Source: Pomphorhynchus laevis (Eukaryota; Acanthocephala; Palaeacanthocephala; Echinorhynchida; Pomphorhynchidae). From it: a stretch of 64,000 nt of DNA. Shown here piece by piece: positions 27,201 to 36,340 of this stretch. Where the stretch lies: assembly GCA_012934845.2 (NCBI GenBank), contig WNNJ02003544.1, positions 124,001-188,000 on the forward strand, read 5' to 3'. A model generated the notes under the pieces. The model had not been told where the DNA came from. It worked only from the letters and a program-made list of their open reading frames with translations, and ran no database searches. Made by a program: the position numbers and the translations under genes. Each line of letters begins with the position of its first letter. Within the stretch, counting starts at the first letter, position 1.

Positions 27201-30200
27201 TGCAGCTGTAAGATAAAATAACACAGCTAGATTCGGATCGACTATTTCATCAGCTTGCCAGCAAGAAAATTGGCAATTGCCTAGGTACACCAAACGACCC
27301 TTTGTTTGGCGTGTATCAATACATGAATGTTGCGATAAGTTTTGCATAATACGGATCCCTGTACACGAAAGAGGACCATGTCGTATATGCTATTTTTGCA
27401 ACCAATTGTGTTCGTCGATGCGTCATGTTTTCGAATGTTCTAATTTAAAGAAATTGTCGTTTGCGGAAGTAAACAAACTTGGGAAATACATTCGACAGTG
27501 AGCCTTATGAAAATTTTATCAACTAACAAACGCTCTAGAGATCATCACCATTCTGATTTTGTCAACGTCATTTCCAAAAGGCTGGATTATACCGTTGTTT
27601 TTATGTCTGTAACGTGATTTATACAATTTGTAGTTTTTGATGTTTTTTAATAACATAAAGTCGAAAGTCGGAACTTAGGTTAATACGATGAGATTTATGC
27701 AGTTAATTAATTGAAATTAATTGTATAAGCTCATCCATGCAGCAAATTAAACCAGGTAAAGGTAACGTGGAATTCAAAAGTAGTGGAGTTTCTACCAAAG
27801 TAGCCCAAAATGGTAAAAATGCATTTTTCCACTATACCAGATTTAAAATAATTGAATATACCAACATTTAAGCTGACCTTAGTAGCTAAGTGAGTGGTCT
27901 AAGGCAAATGTTCAGTAGCCTGATTTTTTGTAGCCCAAGCTGGCAACACTGTTGATGAAAAGTTATATATAATAAGTGATTTTATTAATGATATTTAATG
28001 ATATATTCTATATTTAATAATTCTAGAATACCAGATATATAATTATAATTTGAGAATAAATGAATATTTCAACATTTTAGCTGATTGTATTAATTTTAGC
28101 TAAAGATGATACCGTATAATGATTACGTTTCAATGTGCCAACAAAACAATATTTTATTTGAGCAATTTAGACACTATTTATTTTATTGTTTTAGACTCGT
28201 TTGACACTCCTACCGTGATGAAGGCAATGCGAGAAATGATTTCTTCTTGTAACACTTACATGGACGACAGAGTAAATGCTAGTTCATTAAACATCTTATT
28301 AGTAAAAAATATCGCCTCGTATATTGATCGAATGTTTAAGGTAAAAACTCATCGGTTGTTTCAACGTGCCGACAAGTTTTTTTATTCGTTTAAGATCTAA
28401 TAAATACTTTGTGCTAATTAATATGCAGATGATTTAATTCATTTTTCATTAATGTCAGTAATTTGTTATCTAATCAGATTTTAAATTTCGTTATTTTATG
28501 TCAATTAACATGTTCTTACGAATTTATTGAAATTATATAAAAATAAATATATAAATAATTAAAATATCGACAATTGAAACTTGCGTATTTAATTAATAAA
28601 TAATTAATGAATAAATATTAATTAATAATTAATTATAATTTTAATTAATTATAATTAATTATTAATTAATTAATTTTGTTAATTTTAAATTCATGACTTG
28701 TATGAAGTCAATAACCATAATTATCTGTATACGGCTATTATTTATCCATATCGCTCTGTATAAATTAATTAATCTGCCTGCCAAATTAATTTGATATTAA
28801 TTTATGATCAGATTTAATGCCAAATATGTCCGATCTTTTATAAAGTAAACGCTTAATGTTTTTATCAGAGCATTTTTCTATCTAGACATGAATATATTAA
28901 CTCTATATAAGTACCCGATATATATTTGATATATACTTTTTTATATTTTTAATATTTTTAAATATATTATAAATATACATTAATAAAATATATATGAAAA
29001 ATTAAATCAATTTATTTTTTAAATCAAACTTGATTCACGAAATGGAATCAAGAAATGTAATGTTTATTTCAAGAAATATAATCTAATGTATATTTTAATT
29101 AAATTTGATATATTTTAATTTAATTTAAAATATTTTAATTAAATTTAATTATATTTTAATACTTGTGGGTGTAATATTTATAAAATATTAGGAATTTTAA
29201 AATTGAAGAATATAGAAACTCGACTTTAACTAATTGAAATTTAAGAAATTAAACCTGAGTTAAGTAATCTTTTGTATTGAGAAATACTTTGATAACGATG
29301 GGTTCGCTGTGAACCCATCTTCATCACAGTACGACGTAGTAAAATAGTACATAGTACATAATGTAAAGATGTACATCATCATCGTAGTAAAATGGATGAT
29401 AACAAATTTGATTTTAAATTAATATTAAAATATAAATAGTTTATTTTTAATTTTGTTTTTATACTTTTATTTATATTTTTTCGCTTTTCTACTTTTCGCT
29501 TTTCGTTGACTAAATGTATTGTATTTTTGATTTCTTGTAACAAATAAAAAATTTCTGTTTTTCTAAACAATTAAACTAAAACTCGTTAAGCATCTGCTTT
29601 GAAAGTATAATAGAAGATACTAGTATCTTGTATTAAAGATTCTATTAAACTTCTATTAAACACTTCTATTAAACTTCTATATTCTATTAAACACGGGGCG
29701 TACGACCTCGTGGCCGTCCTAAGAAAAGATGGATACCATCCATAAGGATTTGAAACATGTAACCTGGTGCCAGCTCTAGCACAAAACCGAGAGGTATTGA
29801 GAAGACATCAAAGCCGCCGACCTTGGCCTGCTAGGAAAAGGCAAAAAAATAAGATGATCTTATATTAAACATTGATCTTTTTATTCATATTTTAATATAT
29901 AAATGGAGTCTAACTTATGGATTTCTGGAGGTAGTTATCTAATTGTCATCTATATGTATTTACATATAATATTAATTCAATTGTATTTTATTTGGGTAAT
30001 TAAAGGAAGATTTAATGTGCACGTTTTCTTATTTATTACTTGCATTGCAAAAAGAACCGTCTATTGCATTGATGTTTTCACAATAATGTGTTCCGCCTTT
30101 TGATATTTTAACTAATTATCTTTACTAATTTTTTTCAAACATTTTCTTCCAAAAATGTTTAAAATCGTAGTATATTTTTATCAATTTTGTTATTATTATA

Positions 30201-33200
30201 CCGTATTTTAGATTTTTGGATTAATAAAAGAACAAGATGATTTTGGATTTACTAGCTCGACGGGCGATAATTCTTCTTTTGTCAACGTATTTGCAATAAT
30301 ACTATTTTCATTTTTTATCTAACTCTAAACACCTAGTTTGAAAACAAGGTACTACCATACGTTAAAGCACTGGTCGATTTTCGAGATACAGTTAGGACAA
30401 TCTCTCTCAAACATAAAAGTAAAATTTATATTTATTACTTTACAATAAATATCCGTTGAATGTTGTTTAGTTCCGGCTATACTCAACGAATGTGATAAGA
30501 TTAGAGATAAGCAGCTAATTGATCTCGGTGTTAAACTCGAAGATAGAGGTAATTTCTTAAGCTCAACTTTAAATTAATTAGAGTTGCTTTTACGGTTTTA
30601 ATTGTTACGTGAAAATATTATTTAACAATAATAAATCCTATGAATATGTAATATATTAGATTACATTATCAAATGTAATTATCAAAGTAATCCTGTAATA
30701 CAGGATTACTTTGAAATCCTGTATTTCAAAGTAATCCATAAATCTTAATAATCCAGAATTTAAAATTTTGGGGATATTAATAATCCTTTAATTTTACAGC
30801 ATATATTCTGACAGTTTACAAAAACTTCCGGATCATAACAACAACTTCCGGTTTTACTCCTAGCGCATAAATATTCATGATTGATATTTGAAGAAAATTA
30901 AAAATGCCAAAAATACTGAAATTGTTATTGACAAATCGACAATAAATCGAAAATTCGATTTGTTTGACCGGCTATTTAACATTTTTTTAATTTTAATAAA
31001 TTTAGTCATTAAAGTCCAAGATTAAAATATGTTCTTTATATTATAAATTCTCGTCAACGTGAACGTTGAAGAGTGGATATTTCTGGTTATCTCTTAATAT
31101 TCGACATTTTTCAATATTATAAATTATGAGGGGCGTGAATATGTCTGGTCATCTTTAATATTCAAATTATTTAATATTAAGCCTCATATTGAGTTTAGTT
31201 TTAAGTCATGTCGATGGTGATCGTGTCATTGATAATAAAGAACAAGCAAAACATGTATTTTCAAATAAAATAAAGTTTTCTTTTATTTTATTACTTATTA
31301 AATATTTTATTTATAAAATATTAATTTATCAGTGACTAATGTGTTTTTATATTTATAATTTTATATTTTATGTATTTTTATGTATATATATTTTATTTAT
31401 TAATTATTCTTTCGTTTTCAATTGTCGTTAAAAATACAATAAAGTTTAAATTTTTTTAAAATAATTATAATTTTTTTTTAATTAATTTTTTAATAATTTT
31501 AATATTTAACGCTTTATAAACTCATTCAAACATGTGATTTATCTTTAGATTTGGGCAGTTTAGAATAGCTCTTGGATCTTTAAGTGTTATACCTAAACCG
31601 CATTGTAATAAAGAATCGATTCATAAATGAATTAAATTTGTTAGAATAACGATTTGATGCCATCAGGAATAACTGCTATGTTATGGATATTTAGCACTTA
31701 GTCCCCAACCCGCCTTACCAGCGAGGTCAAATACATGAAAAGAATTTATTTCTACTAATATAATTTGGTTATTTAGCTTTGTTTTCTAATATAACAGAGT
31801 ATAACATATTTTATCATTCCGTAAAAATTTCCACTTAGATTAAATTTTTGGTTTGATTTTATTTTGATTTCATAAAAATACTGTGTATTATAATATTTTT
31901 TGAATAAACTGCATTATAAATTGATATTAAAATAATGTATAAATTACCATTCAAAATGTAATTTATTTTTTGATTACGTAAAACTGTAAAATTTCTAATA
32001 ATTATTTTCAATTGATAATTACAAAATTCTTAGATTTTTTTATTACATTTTTGCATGATTAAAATAAAATTAATCATAGTTTATAAGATAACATGAGATT
32101 TTATATTTTGTGGTTTAATATACAGTATAGAATTAAAATTAAGATGGACGTACCGTGATAAAAATTTACGACCCAGTGGTCTTAAAGCAACAAGAAGCGG
32201 ATCACAAGCATCAACATATTGGAAAGGTATTTAAATGTGCTATTAGATATGATATATGTTTGAATTTTACCAAGGAATTAAATGGCGATGTTAATACTAA
32301 CGACGACAGTAGTAAGACTGATCAATTGAAACTTAAAGCAAAAAAAGTTATATTCATGAACTTGATATGATATAGTAAGGTGTAATTTTTAGAATGAACG
32401 GGATGCTATGAAGAGAATACCGCCTAACGAATATTTTCTGAAAGATACTGATAAGTATTCGAAATTTGACTCTACGGTTAGTAGATTGTCTTTATTAATT
32501 GCATTTTCTCTGATAATACGAGGATATATGACATCGATGACACTATCATTAATTTAATAACGTATCAAAGTATTCAAACGAATCGAAGTAATTATTTAAT
32601 TGTTTTGGCAATAAGTAATATAATGTGGTATTATAATCCGTCATATTTTCAAACAGTCACATCTAATGCTTTTATAAACACATCGACATTTAACGGCCAT
32701 GTCGATATCATTAAACAAAATTATGTTGTAATTATCCCGAATAATATTTTAAGTCAAATTATTTTATATTTACAACTTTTTATTATTAGTTCATTATTAG
32801 TTTGCCAAAACTAATTGTTTGAACACAAAGTTTAGTTCACTTAAGATATATTTTTTTGATTGTTTAAAATCACATAAACGCTATAATCTAGCAGTTTATC
32901 AAATCATATCTAATCTACTAGTTTAAGTGACATTAAATGTGGTTGTCAAGCTTTCAAATTTAATTTAATAAATCGAGTATGATAAAATCTAGAATAGTAT
33001 TGAAAATCCAGAAAATTTTAATCAATTTTCAAACATCTGCTATGTGAGTGTTGATCGTACTAAGTAAAATATGAACTTTCCACGGTTGTATGATACCTTA
33101 TTATATCTCTCTTTTCTTTTACATTCATATTAATTGACCAATTTAATTAATAAAGTTATTAATGAAGTTTTATAAAGTTAAAGTTAATTTAAAGTTATTT

Positions 33201-34171
33201 TTCAAGTATACCGTATCATATTTCTTTTTATTTAATATTAATTAACATCATATTTTTAATAAAAAATAATATTACATTAATATTATGTTAATATTACATC
33301 AATATAATATATTATATTAATATTATATATTATATTAATATTAAAAATTAAAATGTAGCAGCTTTCTGCTAATTTTAGCTCGAAGTTTGTGAAATTATAA
33401 TAAACCCTATTCTTAAATTCTCGAATATACGGATTTAGGAATATTCGCTTATTAGTACTCCGTTCCTTAATCCGATAAACCGCGAATTTAAGAACAATGT
33501 ACTTCGCATTGTTAAGTATATACGTATGTATCATATTTAGATCAAAAATCTTTCAAATATCATTCTTACATTCATATCATTTTTGGATAGGCAATCTTGA
33601 AAATGTCAATATTTCGAACTCTCGCCGTGTACATAATTATCACATAAAGTGATTTTACATTTTTAAAATATAATCGTAAAATTACAATAATATCTTCACT
33701 GTTATATAAATTAAAATAATCTGATTTAATAATCATTATGATGGATATTTTAATATTTATCATCACGATGGATATTAAATATATATTAAATAATAAATAT
33801 TTACTATTAATAATGTTACTATTATAATATTAAAATTGAGAATTTGTATAGTTGCACAATGATCGATATTTGCAGATTATATCGTTTTTGTATCTTGTTT
33901 TGTAAAAATCTATCCTTATTTTGTATGAAATGTTAAATCATTTCTTTCAGAGGATAAAGCAAATATTATTTAATTTATGAATTAAATTTATTTAATCGTA
34001 AATTATTGATTTATTTAATCATAAATCATGATTTAGGGATTTCCAATAGCTGATATAGATGGTAAACCACTTACAAAGTCTGCTATCAAAAAACTAACCA
34101 AGGCGTATATACTTCAAGAGAAGCGTTATCAAGAATACATACAAAGTGGAAATAAATCTTCCTCTGAATAA
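12135..34171 (+). CDS. CARS1: Cysteinyl-tRNA synthetase, cytosolic, 17 exons
   Basis: This enzyme charges tRNA-Cys with cysteine in the cytosol. Seventeen exons join with consistent phases and GT-AG borders into 692 codons: 12135-12244, 13317-13413, 13457-13555, 13599-13730, 18153-18617, 19762-19890, 19941-20074, 21628-21727, 21774-21874, 21918-21958, 28195-28340, 30212-30286, 30349-30418, 30471-30548, 32144-32226, 32393-32476, 34037-34171. Class I signatures are clear: [18 protein letters not shown] (HIGH motif) in exon 1, [12 protein letters not shown] in exon 6 and KMSKS in exon 7. The animal-type insertion between the catalytic halves (exons 3-5) and the C-terminal extension (exons 15-17, [16 protein letters not shown]) identify the cytosolic enzyme. 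The length is slightly below the vertebrate form. The start is the first ATG of exon 1, aligning a few residues after the usual N-terminus. An AATAAA lies at 34185. Five introns are 43-62 bases long, while others reach 6 kb and hold retroelement debris. The gene appears intact. Confidence 0.96.
12425..12520 (+). repeat. GAAAC/CTGATGA structured motif, copy 1
   Basis: Within intron 1, GGGGCTGAAACCATAGCATA and CAATTCCTCCTGATGACC form a block related to minus-strand sequence at 26.5 and 31.7 kb. All three share CATAGCATAGCA and CTGATG, which implies a dispersed element. The function is unknown. Confidence 0.35.
13317..13413 (+). CDS. CARS1: CARS1 exon 2
   Basis: It encodes [16 protein letters not shown] and NVTDIDDK, the Rossmann-fold strand after HIGH. 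A 43-base intron follows. Confidence 0.93.
13457..13555 (+). CDS. CARS1: CARS1 exon 3
   Basis: Thirty-three codons begin [15 protein letters not shown]. This is the start of the animal-type insertion; a 43-base intron follows. Confidence 0.92.
13599..13730 (+). CDS. CARS1: CARS1 exon 4
   Basis: Forty-four codons of charged, helical insertion sequence ([16 protein letters not shown]). It ends before GTATGTAAA; the next intron is 4.4 kb long. Confidence 0.9.
13872..14268. mobile_element. 390-base near-palindrome (foldback element) in CARS1 intron 4
   Basis: The left arm (about 13872-14000) reappears inverted at about 14130-14268 with few mismatches; landmarks are CCTCGTGTGGTTGTTTGAA and CATCACTGTACACTACAATC. 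Inside each arm, GCGTGGG and its inverse form a smaller hairpin around CTCACTGCTGATGAGGTC. The unique centre is about 120 bases. No coding sequence is present; this is a foldback transposon or a structured intronic insertion. Confidence 0.7.
14830..15402. other. GC-rich island with terminal hairpin
   Basis: About 570 bases are much richer in GC than the neighbourhood and contain no convincing protein. The right end is a perfect 11-base-pair hairpin (ATAACAGTCAA and its inverse, 15376-15401). A solo LTR or non-autonomous element is possible; no second copy was found in the window. Confidence 0.35.
15505..15704. repeat. AT-rich 73-base direct repeat, two copies
   Basis: The segments at about 15505-15577 and 15632-15704 are nearly identical, running from GAATTGACATTATAAT to CAAGTTGGACTTG. 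A third partial start follows at about 15708. Confidence 0.6.
15735..16165 (+). mobile_element. LINE 3' end with CCHC remnant, copy 1
   Basis: The translation [18 protein letters not shown], then [19 protein letters not shown], matches the C-terminal zinc-knuckle region of the intact LINE at 57.7-60.6 kb (CRFCGLSCCDLLHLFSC). A shared 3' UTR follows, ending CATGCCGAAAGGCTACAGTGG. The same tail occurs at 16.9-17.15 and 44.26-44.69 kb. The copy is 5'-truncated and decayed. Confidence 0.6.
16400..16892 (+). mobile_element. Penelope-like fragment with C-terminal GIY-YIG, decayed
   Basis: Pieces of RT end are followed by a nuclease start. [18 protein letters not shown] lies near 16630-16685, and [20 protein letters not shown] (about 16750-16810) is a GIY-YIG core with the YVGQTK signature, then a YQHK helix. 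Here the nuclease follows the RT-side sequence, the canonical Penelope order, unlike the element at 4.7-6.6 kb. Several stops are present. The fragment breaks off where LINE tail sequence begins at about 16895. Confidence 0.5.
16895..17155 (+). mobile_element. LINE 3' tail, copy 2
   Basis: From TTTCCAGATTGTTACTCAAG to CCGAAAGGATAAAGTAGGC this matches the 3' end and UTR of the LINE fragments at 15.7-16.2 and 44.3-44.7 kb. It directly adjoins the Penelope fragment, so one inserted into the other or they recombined. Confidence 0.55.
17345..17640 (+). mobile_element. C-terminal fragment of an unusual RT element
   Basis: The frame [19 protein letters not shown] then [20 protein letters not shown] and [11 protein letters not shown] matches the C-terminal domain that follows the RT in the decayed element at 22.6-25.0 kb ([18 protein letters not shown]). 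Related sequences are common in cnidarian, sponge and other invertebrate genomes. There is one stop before AYHER. The fragment is dead. Confidence 0.5.
17650..19760. other. Intron sequence around CARS1 exon 5, no other features
   Basis: Outside exon 5 (18153-18617) this is AT-rich intron with runs of ATAATATTATA near 17950-18050. No element was recognised. Confidence 0.4.
18153..18617 (+). CDS. CARS1: CARS1 exon 5
   Basis: The largest exon (155 codons) includes [39 protein letters not shown] and PWGK, all strongly conserved in the enzyme. Confidence 0.95.
19762..19890 (+). CDS. CARS1: CARS1 exon 6
   Basis: Forty-three codons from [12 protein letters not shown] to [20 protein letters not shown], including the zinc-binding cysteine and histidines of the active site. 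Confidence 0.95.
19941..20074 (+). CDS. CARS1: CARS1 exon 7
   Basis: It carries [20 protein letters not shown], the KMSKS loop, and ends in phase 2 before GTATTTGC. Confidence 0.95.
20330..20640. other. GC-richer patch in CARS1 intron 7
   Basis: About 300 bases with CGCGCCAAAGCGCGC and two CTCCCTTC blocks stand out from the AT-rich intron. No coding frame or matching copy was found; a non-autonomous repeat is possible. Confidence 0.3.
20975..21095. repeat. GGATTGAATTATTAAATTATT minisatellite
   Basis: A roughly 20-25-base unit containing ATTGAATTATTAAATTATTG recurs four times, the later units adding GGATGATTATTAGTATACA. Confidence 0.6.
21628..21727 (+). CDS. CARS1: CARS1 exon 8
   Basis: It encodes [17 protein letters not shown] and [10 protein letters not shown], the stem-contact helices after KMSKS. 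A 46-base intron follows. Confidence 0.93.
21774..21874 (+). CDS. CARS1: CARS1 exon 9
   Basis: It encodes [12 protein letters not shown] to EFTLNNE and ends in phase 2 at GA before GTAATG. A 43-base intron follows. Confidence 0.9.
21918..21958 (+). CDS. CARS1: CARS1 exon 10
   Basis: A 41-base exon encodes [13 protein letters not shown], matching the helix before the CDxxDT motif. The next intron is 6.2 kb long. Confidence 0.88.
22600..25000 (-). mobile_element. Decayed reverse-transcriptase element of the EGTTQGDP-like family
   Basis: Read on the minus strand, [20 protein letters not shown] (about 24505-24430) is RT motif A of a family whose usual form is [30 protein letters not shown] leads to FEDDTNVVG (24280-24200), where the YADD box has become FEDD, and then [14 protein letters not shown]. 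Further on, [18 protein letters not shown] lies near 23450. A C-terminal domain follows (about 23210-23070: ARLDVVCSS then [14 protein letters not shown]). Stops, frameshifts and a damaged catalytic box show a dead copy within CARS1 intron 10. The family is known from invertebrate genomes; I cannot assign its clade with certainty. Confidence 0.65.
25430..25735 (-). mobile_element. Hammerhead-bearing repeat, copy 1
   Basis: On the minus strand about 240 bases match the plus-strand repeat at 36597-36860, from CGCGATCGATAAGAGTGCTT through CTCTATAGAGGTGCTGCAC. The 3' part carries CTACTGACGAG, then about 9 bases, then TTTGAAACAG, the two conserved boxes of a hammerhead ribozyme. The upstream part reads [19 protein letters not shown] in one frame, so the repeat may be the end of a larger coding element. 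Confidence 0.5.
25740..25870 (-). mobile_element. Hammerhead-bearing repeat, copy 2 (partial)
   Basis: The minus strand reads TCCTGCACTTGAATCCAGGA, then CAGCCTCCAACTGATGAGAC and AAGAAACAG. It corresponds to the 3' part of the adjacent copy and the copy at 36.7-36.84 kb. Stem II is weakened, so activity is doubtful. Confidence 0.45.
25975..27515 (+). mobile_element. Decayed LINE RT/C-terminus, interrupted by an AT-rich insertion
   Basis: [20 protein letters not shown] (25977-26045) is an RT catalytic box with following helix. The protein then breaks and resumes at about 26816 as [17 protein letters not shown], then [14 protein letters not shown] and, near the end, [20 protein letters not shown] with [17 protein letters not shown] (CCHC). 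Both halves align with the intact LINE at 57.7-60.6 kb (YLGIVLNSKWTFSKHI; RPLVWRISTHGYHDKFC). The 770-base interval between them is AT-rich and probably a later insertion. A T-rich 3' UTR follows 27500. Confidence 0.6.
26513..26580 (-). repeat. GAAAC/CTGATGA structured motif, copy 2
   Basis: On the minus strand TTAGAGGTC and its exact inverse GACCTCTAA enclose GAAACCTGATAGCATAGC and CAGTTCATGCT. The outer 9-base-pair stem is perfect. It is related to the sequences at 12.47 and 31.7 kb. Confidence 0.4.
28195..28340 (+). CDS. CARS1: CARS1 exon 11
   Basis: It encodes [19 protein letters not shown] and [10 protein letters not shown]. The leading AC completes the Asp codon begun in exon 10. Confidence 0.93.
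28341..29690. other. CARS1 intron 11, AT-rich, no features
   Basis: Long AT tracts and AATTAATTA runs (28560-28680) are present. Nothing coding or repeated was recognised up to the LINE tail at 29.69 kb. Confidence 0.4.
29693..29852 (+). mobile_element. RTE-like LINE 3' terminus
   Basis: [13 protein letters not shown] followed, after a frame change, by IHKDLKHV and then [20 protein letters not shown] is the typical C-terminal end of RTE/BovB-type LINEs. Only the last 50 codons remain, a strongly 5'-truncated dead copy inside CARS1 intron 11. Confidence 0.6.
30212..30286 (+). CDS. CARS1: CARS1 exon 12
   Basis: Twenty-five codons from [13 protein letters not shown] to FVN, with the donor at GTATTTGC. 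A 62-base intron follows. Confidence 0.85.
30349..30418 (+). CDS. CARS1: CARS1 exon 13
   Basis: It encodes [19 protein letters not shown] and ends in phase 1 before GTAAAATT. Confidence 0.88.
30471..30548 (+). CDS. CARS1: CARS1 exon 14
   Basis: It encodes [20 protein letters not shown] then KLEDR and ends in phase 1. Confidence 0.92.
30549..32143. other. CARS1 intron 14, AT-rich
   Basis: It contains a palindrome-like GTAATCCTGTAATACAGGATTAC-type stretch (30690-30735) and the third copy of the CATAGCATAGCA/CTGATG motif near 31661-31735 (minus strand). Nothing else was recognised. Confidence 0.4.
32144..32226 (+). CDS. CARS1: CARS1 exon 15
   Basis: It encodes [20 protein letters not shown]. 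The acceptor is AAAATTAAG, and the first AT completes the split Asp codon. Confidence 0.9.
32393..32476 (+). CDS. CARS1: CARS1 exon 16
   Basis: Twenty-eight codons encode [19 protein letters not shown] of the C-terminal extension. The donor is GTTAGT. Confidence 0.92.
32477..34036. other. CARS1 intron 16, AT-rich, no features
   Basis: Runs of ATATTAATATT near 33270-33345 are the only structure seen. Confidence 0.35.
34037..34171 (+). CDS. CARS1: CARS1 exon 17 (terminal)
   Basis: It runs from [19 protein letters not shown] to the TAA at 34169-34171. The lysine-rich helix matches the cytosolic enzyme's C-terminus. Confidence 0.94.
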   Translation, partial: GFPIADIDGKPLTKSAIKKLTKAYILQEKRYQEYIQSGNKSSSE

Positions 34172-34184
34172 TCTTTAACTTTTA

Positions 34185-34190
34185 AATAAA
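34185..34190 (+). promoter_or_regulatory. Candidate CARS1 polyadenylation signal
   Basis: AATAAA lies 14 bases after the CARS1 stop codon. It is the nearest canonical hexamer, though common in AT-rich DNA. Confidence 0.45.
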
Positions 34191-34895
34191 TCTTCCGTGT
34201 TGCGTTAAGTTGTGAAACTTAAAACTCTTCATTTATTAGCATTTAATAATGAACATTGATATACATATTCAATATTAAATAAACTAACATTTTGCCTTCC
34301 GTTAATTTTCAAATGGAAAAATTTTTGATGTTCAGAAATTAAAGGGTTTCGATATTTTCTGGAATCCCTTGTTGCATTCGATGAAGGTAACAAAACGAGC
34401 GATATTTATAACCGCTTAGAATTTAATACAATTAATTAGAATTTAATTCCATACACCATTGTTTGATGATACTACAGTTACCGGCAAAATATAAAAGTTT
34501 GAATAAAAACAGCTCTCAAACTTTGAATTTTGGAGCAGATCCGAGATTCGAGCTGTCGCTCTCCGTGCTTGGCTTGCGCTCTTGACTGCTAGGCTACGAA
34601 TCCAGGATTACCAGATTTCACACAGTATATGAAACCTTCCATCATGATATCCAGAAACTGCATTGTCCGATATGCTTCTCTGGCATGCTTATTATAGATT
34701 TTATCGTATGAGATCATGAAGATCGATTGAAATCGGGACTGGTGATCCTTTGATGGATGCTTATTTATGTAATGAATAGTTGCTAGGTCACACGAGGTGA
34801 CTTTCGCATTGACAACCAGCTACAGAATTCTTCCTTCATGATATCCAATTCCATACACCCTGACTACTAACGGCGCCATTGCCACAACCGTTTTC

Positions 34896-34941
34896 GTTTC
34901 GCCCGCTTTTTGCCACATGTTGGTAGCCCCGGGCTCGTCAG
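34896..34941 (-). ncRNA. Hammerhead-like core, array unit 1
   Basis: On the minus strand CTGACGA is followed by GCCCG, a 24-base loop, CGGGC and GAAAC, so the conserved boxes bracket a perfect 5-base-pair stem II. Upstream AAGGC (34977-34973) can pair with GCCTT to give stem I. Stem III is weak. Confidence 0.55.
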
Positions 34942-35338
34942 AAGGCTGACTACCAACTCTTCGCCTTTTGAAATTTGACTTATCCGAGATTCGAGCTGTC
35001 GCTCTCCGTGCTTGGCTTGCGCTCTTGACTGCTAGGCTACGAATCCAGGATTACCAGATTTCACACAGTATATGAAACCTTCCATCATGATATCCAGAAA
35101 CTGCATTGTCCGAGATGCTTCTCTGGCATGCTTATTATAGATTTTATCGTATGAGATCATGAAGATCGATTGAAATCGGGACTGGTGATCCTTTGATGGA
35201 TGCTTATTTATGTAATGAATAGTTGCTAGGTCACACGAGGTGACTTTCGCATTGAAAACCAGCTACAGAATCCTTCCTTCATGATATCCAATTCCATACA
35301 CCCTGACTACTAACGGCGCCATTGCCACAACCGTTTTC

Positions 35339-35384
35339 GTTTCGCCCGCTTTTTGCCACATGTTGGTAGCCCCGGGCTCGTCAG
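35339..35384 (-). ncRNA. Hammerhead-like core, array unit 2
   Basis: Same core as the unit 443 bases to the left, unchanged in both boxes and in stem II. Confidence 0.55.
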
Positions 35385-35851
35385 AAGGCTGACTACCAAC
35401 TCTTCGCCTTTTGAAATTCGACTTATCCGAGATTCGAGCTGTCGCTCTCCGTACTTGGCTTGCGCTCTTGACTGCTAGGCTACGAATCCAGGATTACCAG
35501 ATTTCACACAGTATATGAAACCTTCCATCATGATATCTAGAAACTGCATTGTCCGATATGCTTCCCTGGCATGCTTATTATAGATTTTATCGTAATAAAA
35601 ACGCATTGACATCGTAATAAAAAAAACATTGACATCGTAATAAAGACGCAATATCAAACTGCATTGTTCGAGAAGCATCTCGGACAATGCAGTTTCTGGA
35701 TATCATGATGGAAGGTTTCATATACTGTGTGAAATATGGTAATCCTATATTCGTAGCCTAGCGGTCAAGAGCGCAAGCCAAGTACGGAGAGCGACAGCTC
35801 GAATCTCGGATAAGTCAAATTTCAAAAGGCGAAGAGTTGGTAGTCAGCCTT

Positions 35852-35897
35852 CTGACGAGCCCGGGGCTACCAACATGTGGCAAAAAGCGGGCGAAAC
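35852..35897 (+). ncRNA. Hammerhead-like core, array unit 3
   Basis: CTGACGAGCCCG and CGGGCGAAAC occur as in the left arm but on the plus strand, preceded by GCCTT, which can pair with AAGGC at 35826. Confidence 0.55.
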
Positions 35898-36196
35898 GAA
35901 AACGGTTGTGGCAATGGCGCCGTTAGTAGTCAGGGTGTATGAAATTGGATATCATGAAGGAAGGATTATGTAGCTGGTTTTCAATGCGAAAGTCACCTCG
36001 TGTGACCTAGCAACTATTCATTACATAAATAAGAATCCATCAAAGGATCACCAGACCCTATTTCGATCGATCTTCATGATCTCATACGATAAAATCTATA
36101 ATAAGCATGCCAGAGAAGCATCTCGGACAATGCAGTTTCTGGATATCATGATGGAAGGTTTCATATACTGTGTGAAATCTGGTAATCCTGGATTCG

Positions 36197-36250
36197 TAGC
36201 CTAGCAGTCAAGAGCGCAAGCCAAGTACGGAGAGCGACAGCTCGAATCTC
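36197..36250 (+). promoter_or_regulatory. tRNA-like internal Pol III boxes of the 443-base repeat
   Basis: TAGCCTAGCAGTCAAGAGCG resembles a tRNA A box, and AGCTCGAATCTC, about 40 bases later, resembles a B box (GGTTCGAANCC). Spacing is as in tRNA genes, but the arms do not pair well enough for a real tRNA. Equivalent boxes lie at about 35754-35807 (plus) and in the left arm on the minus strand. Confidence 0.6.
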
Positions 36251-36294
36251 GGATAAGTCAAATTTCAAAAGGCGAAGAGTTGGTAGTCAGCCTT

Positions 36295-36340
36295 CTGACG
36301 AGCCCGGGGCTACCAACATGTGGCAAAAAGCGGGCGAAAC
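36295..36340 (+). ncRNA. Hammerhead-like core, array unit 4
   Basis: Identical core 443 bases after unit 3. Conservation of both boxes and stem II in all four units argues against chance. Confidence 0.55.

Larger units (their letters stand above)
34538..35594 (-). repeat. 443-base tandem repeat array, left (inverted) arm
   Basis: Two full units and a partial one repeat with an exact 443-base period; CCGAGATTCGAGC recurs at 34541, 34984 and 35427. The copies differ at only a few bases. In transcript sense (minus strand) each unit has tRNA-like A and B boxes, then the hammerhead-like core, then a tail with two related GGATATCATGA-GGAAGG blocks. This arm is the reverse complement of 35662-36541, so together they could fold into a long hairpin. 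Confidence 0.9.

Noticed and set aside
29903-30103. 66-codon plus-strand frame in CARS1 intron 11
   Set aside because: Hydrophobic chance frame just upstream of exon 12; adding it would break the conserved CARS1 protein.
33250-33345. CRISPR-like or satellite array of ATTAATATTATAT
   Set aside because: Simple AT-rich slippage sequence without regular spacing.
35475-35687. 70-codon frame on the minus strand
   Set aside because: Lies across the junction of the inverted 443-base arrays and is only the repeat read in one frame.
36191-36256. Possible tRNA gene
   Set aside because: A and B boxes are present but acceptor and T stems do not pair; better explained as a tRNA-derived SINE head.
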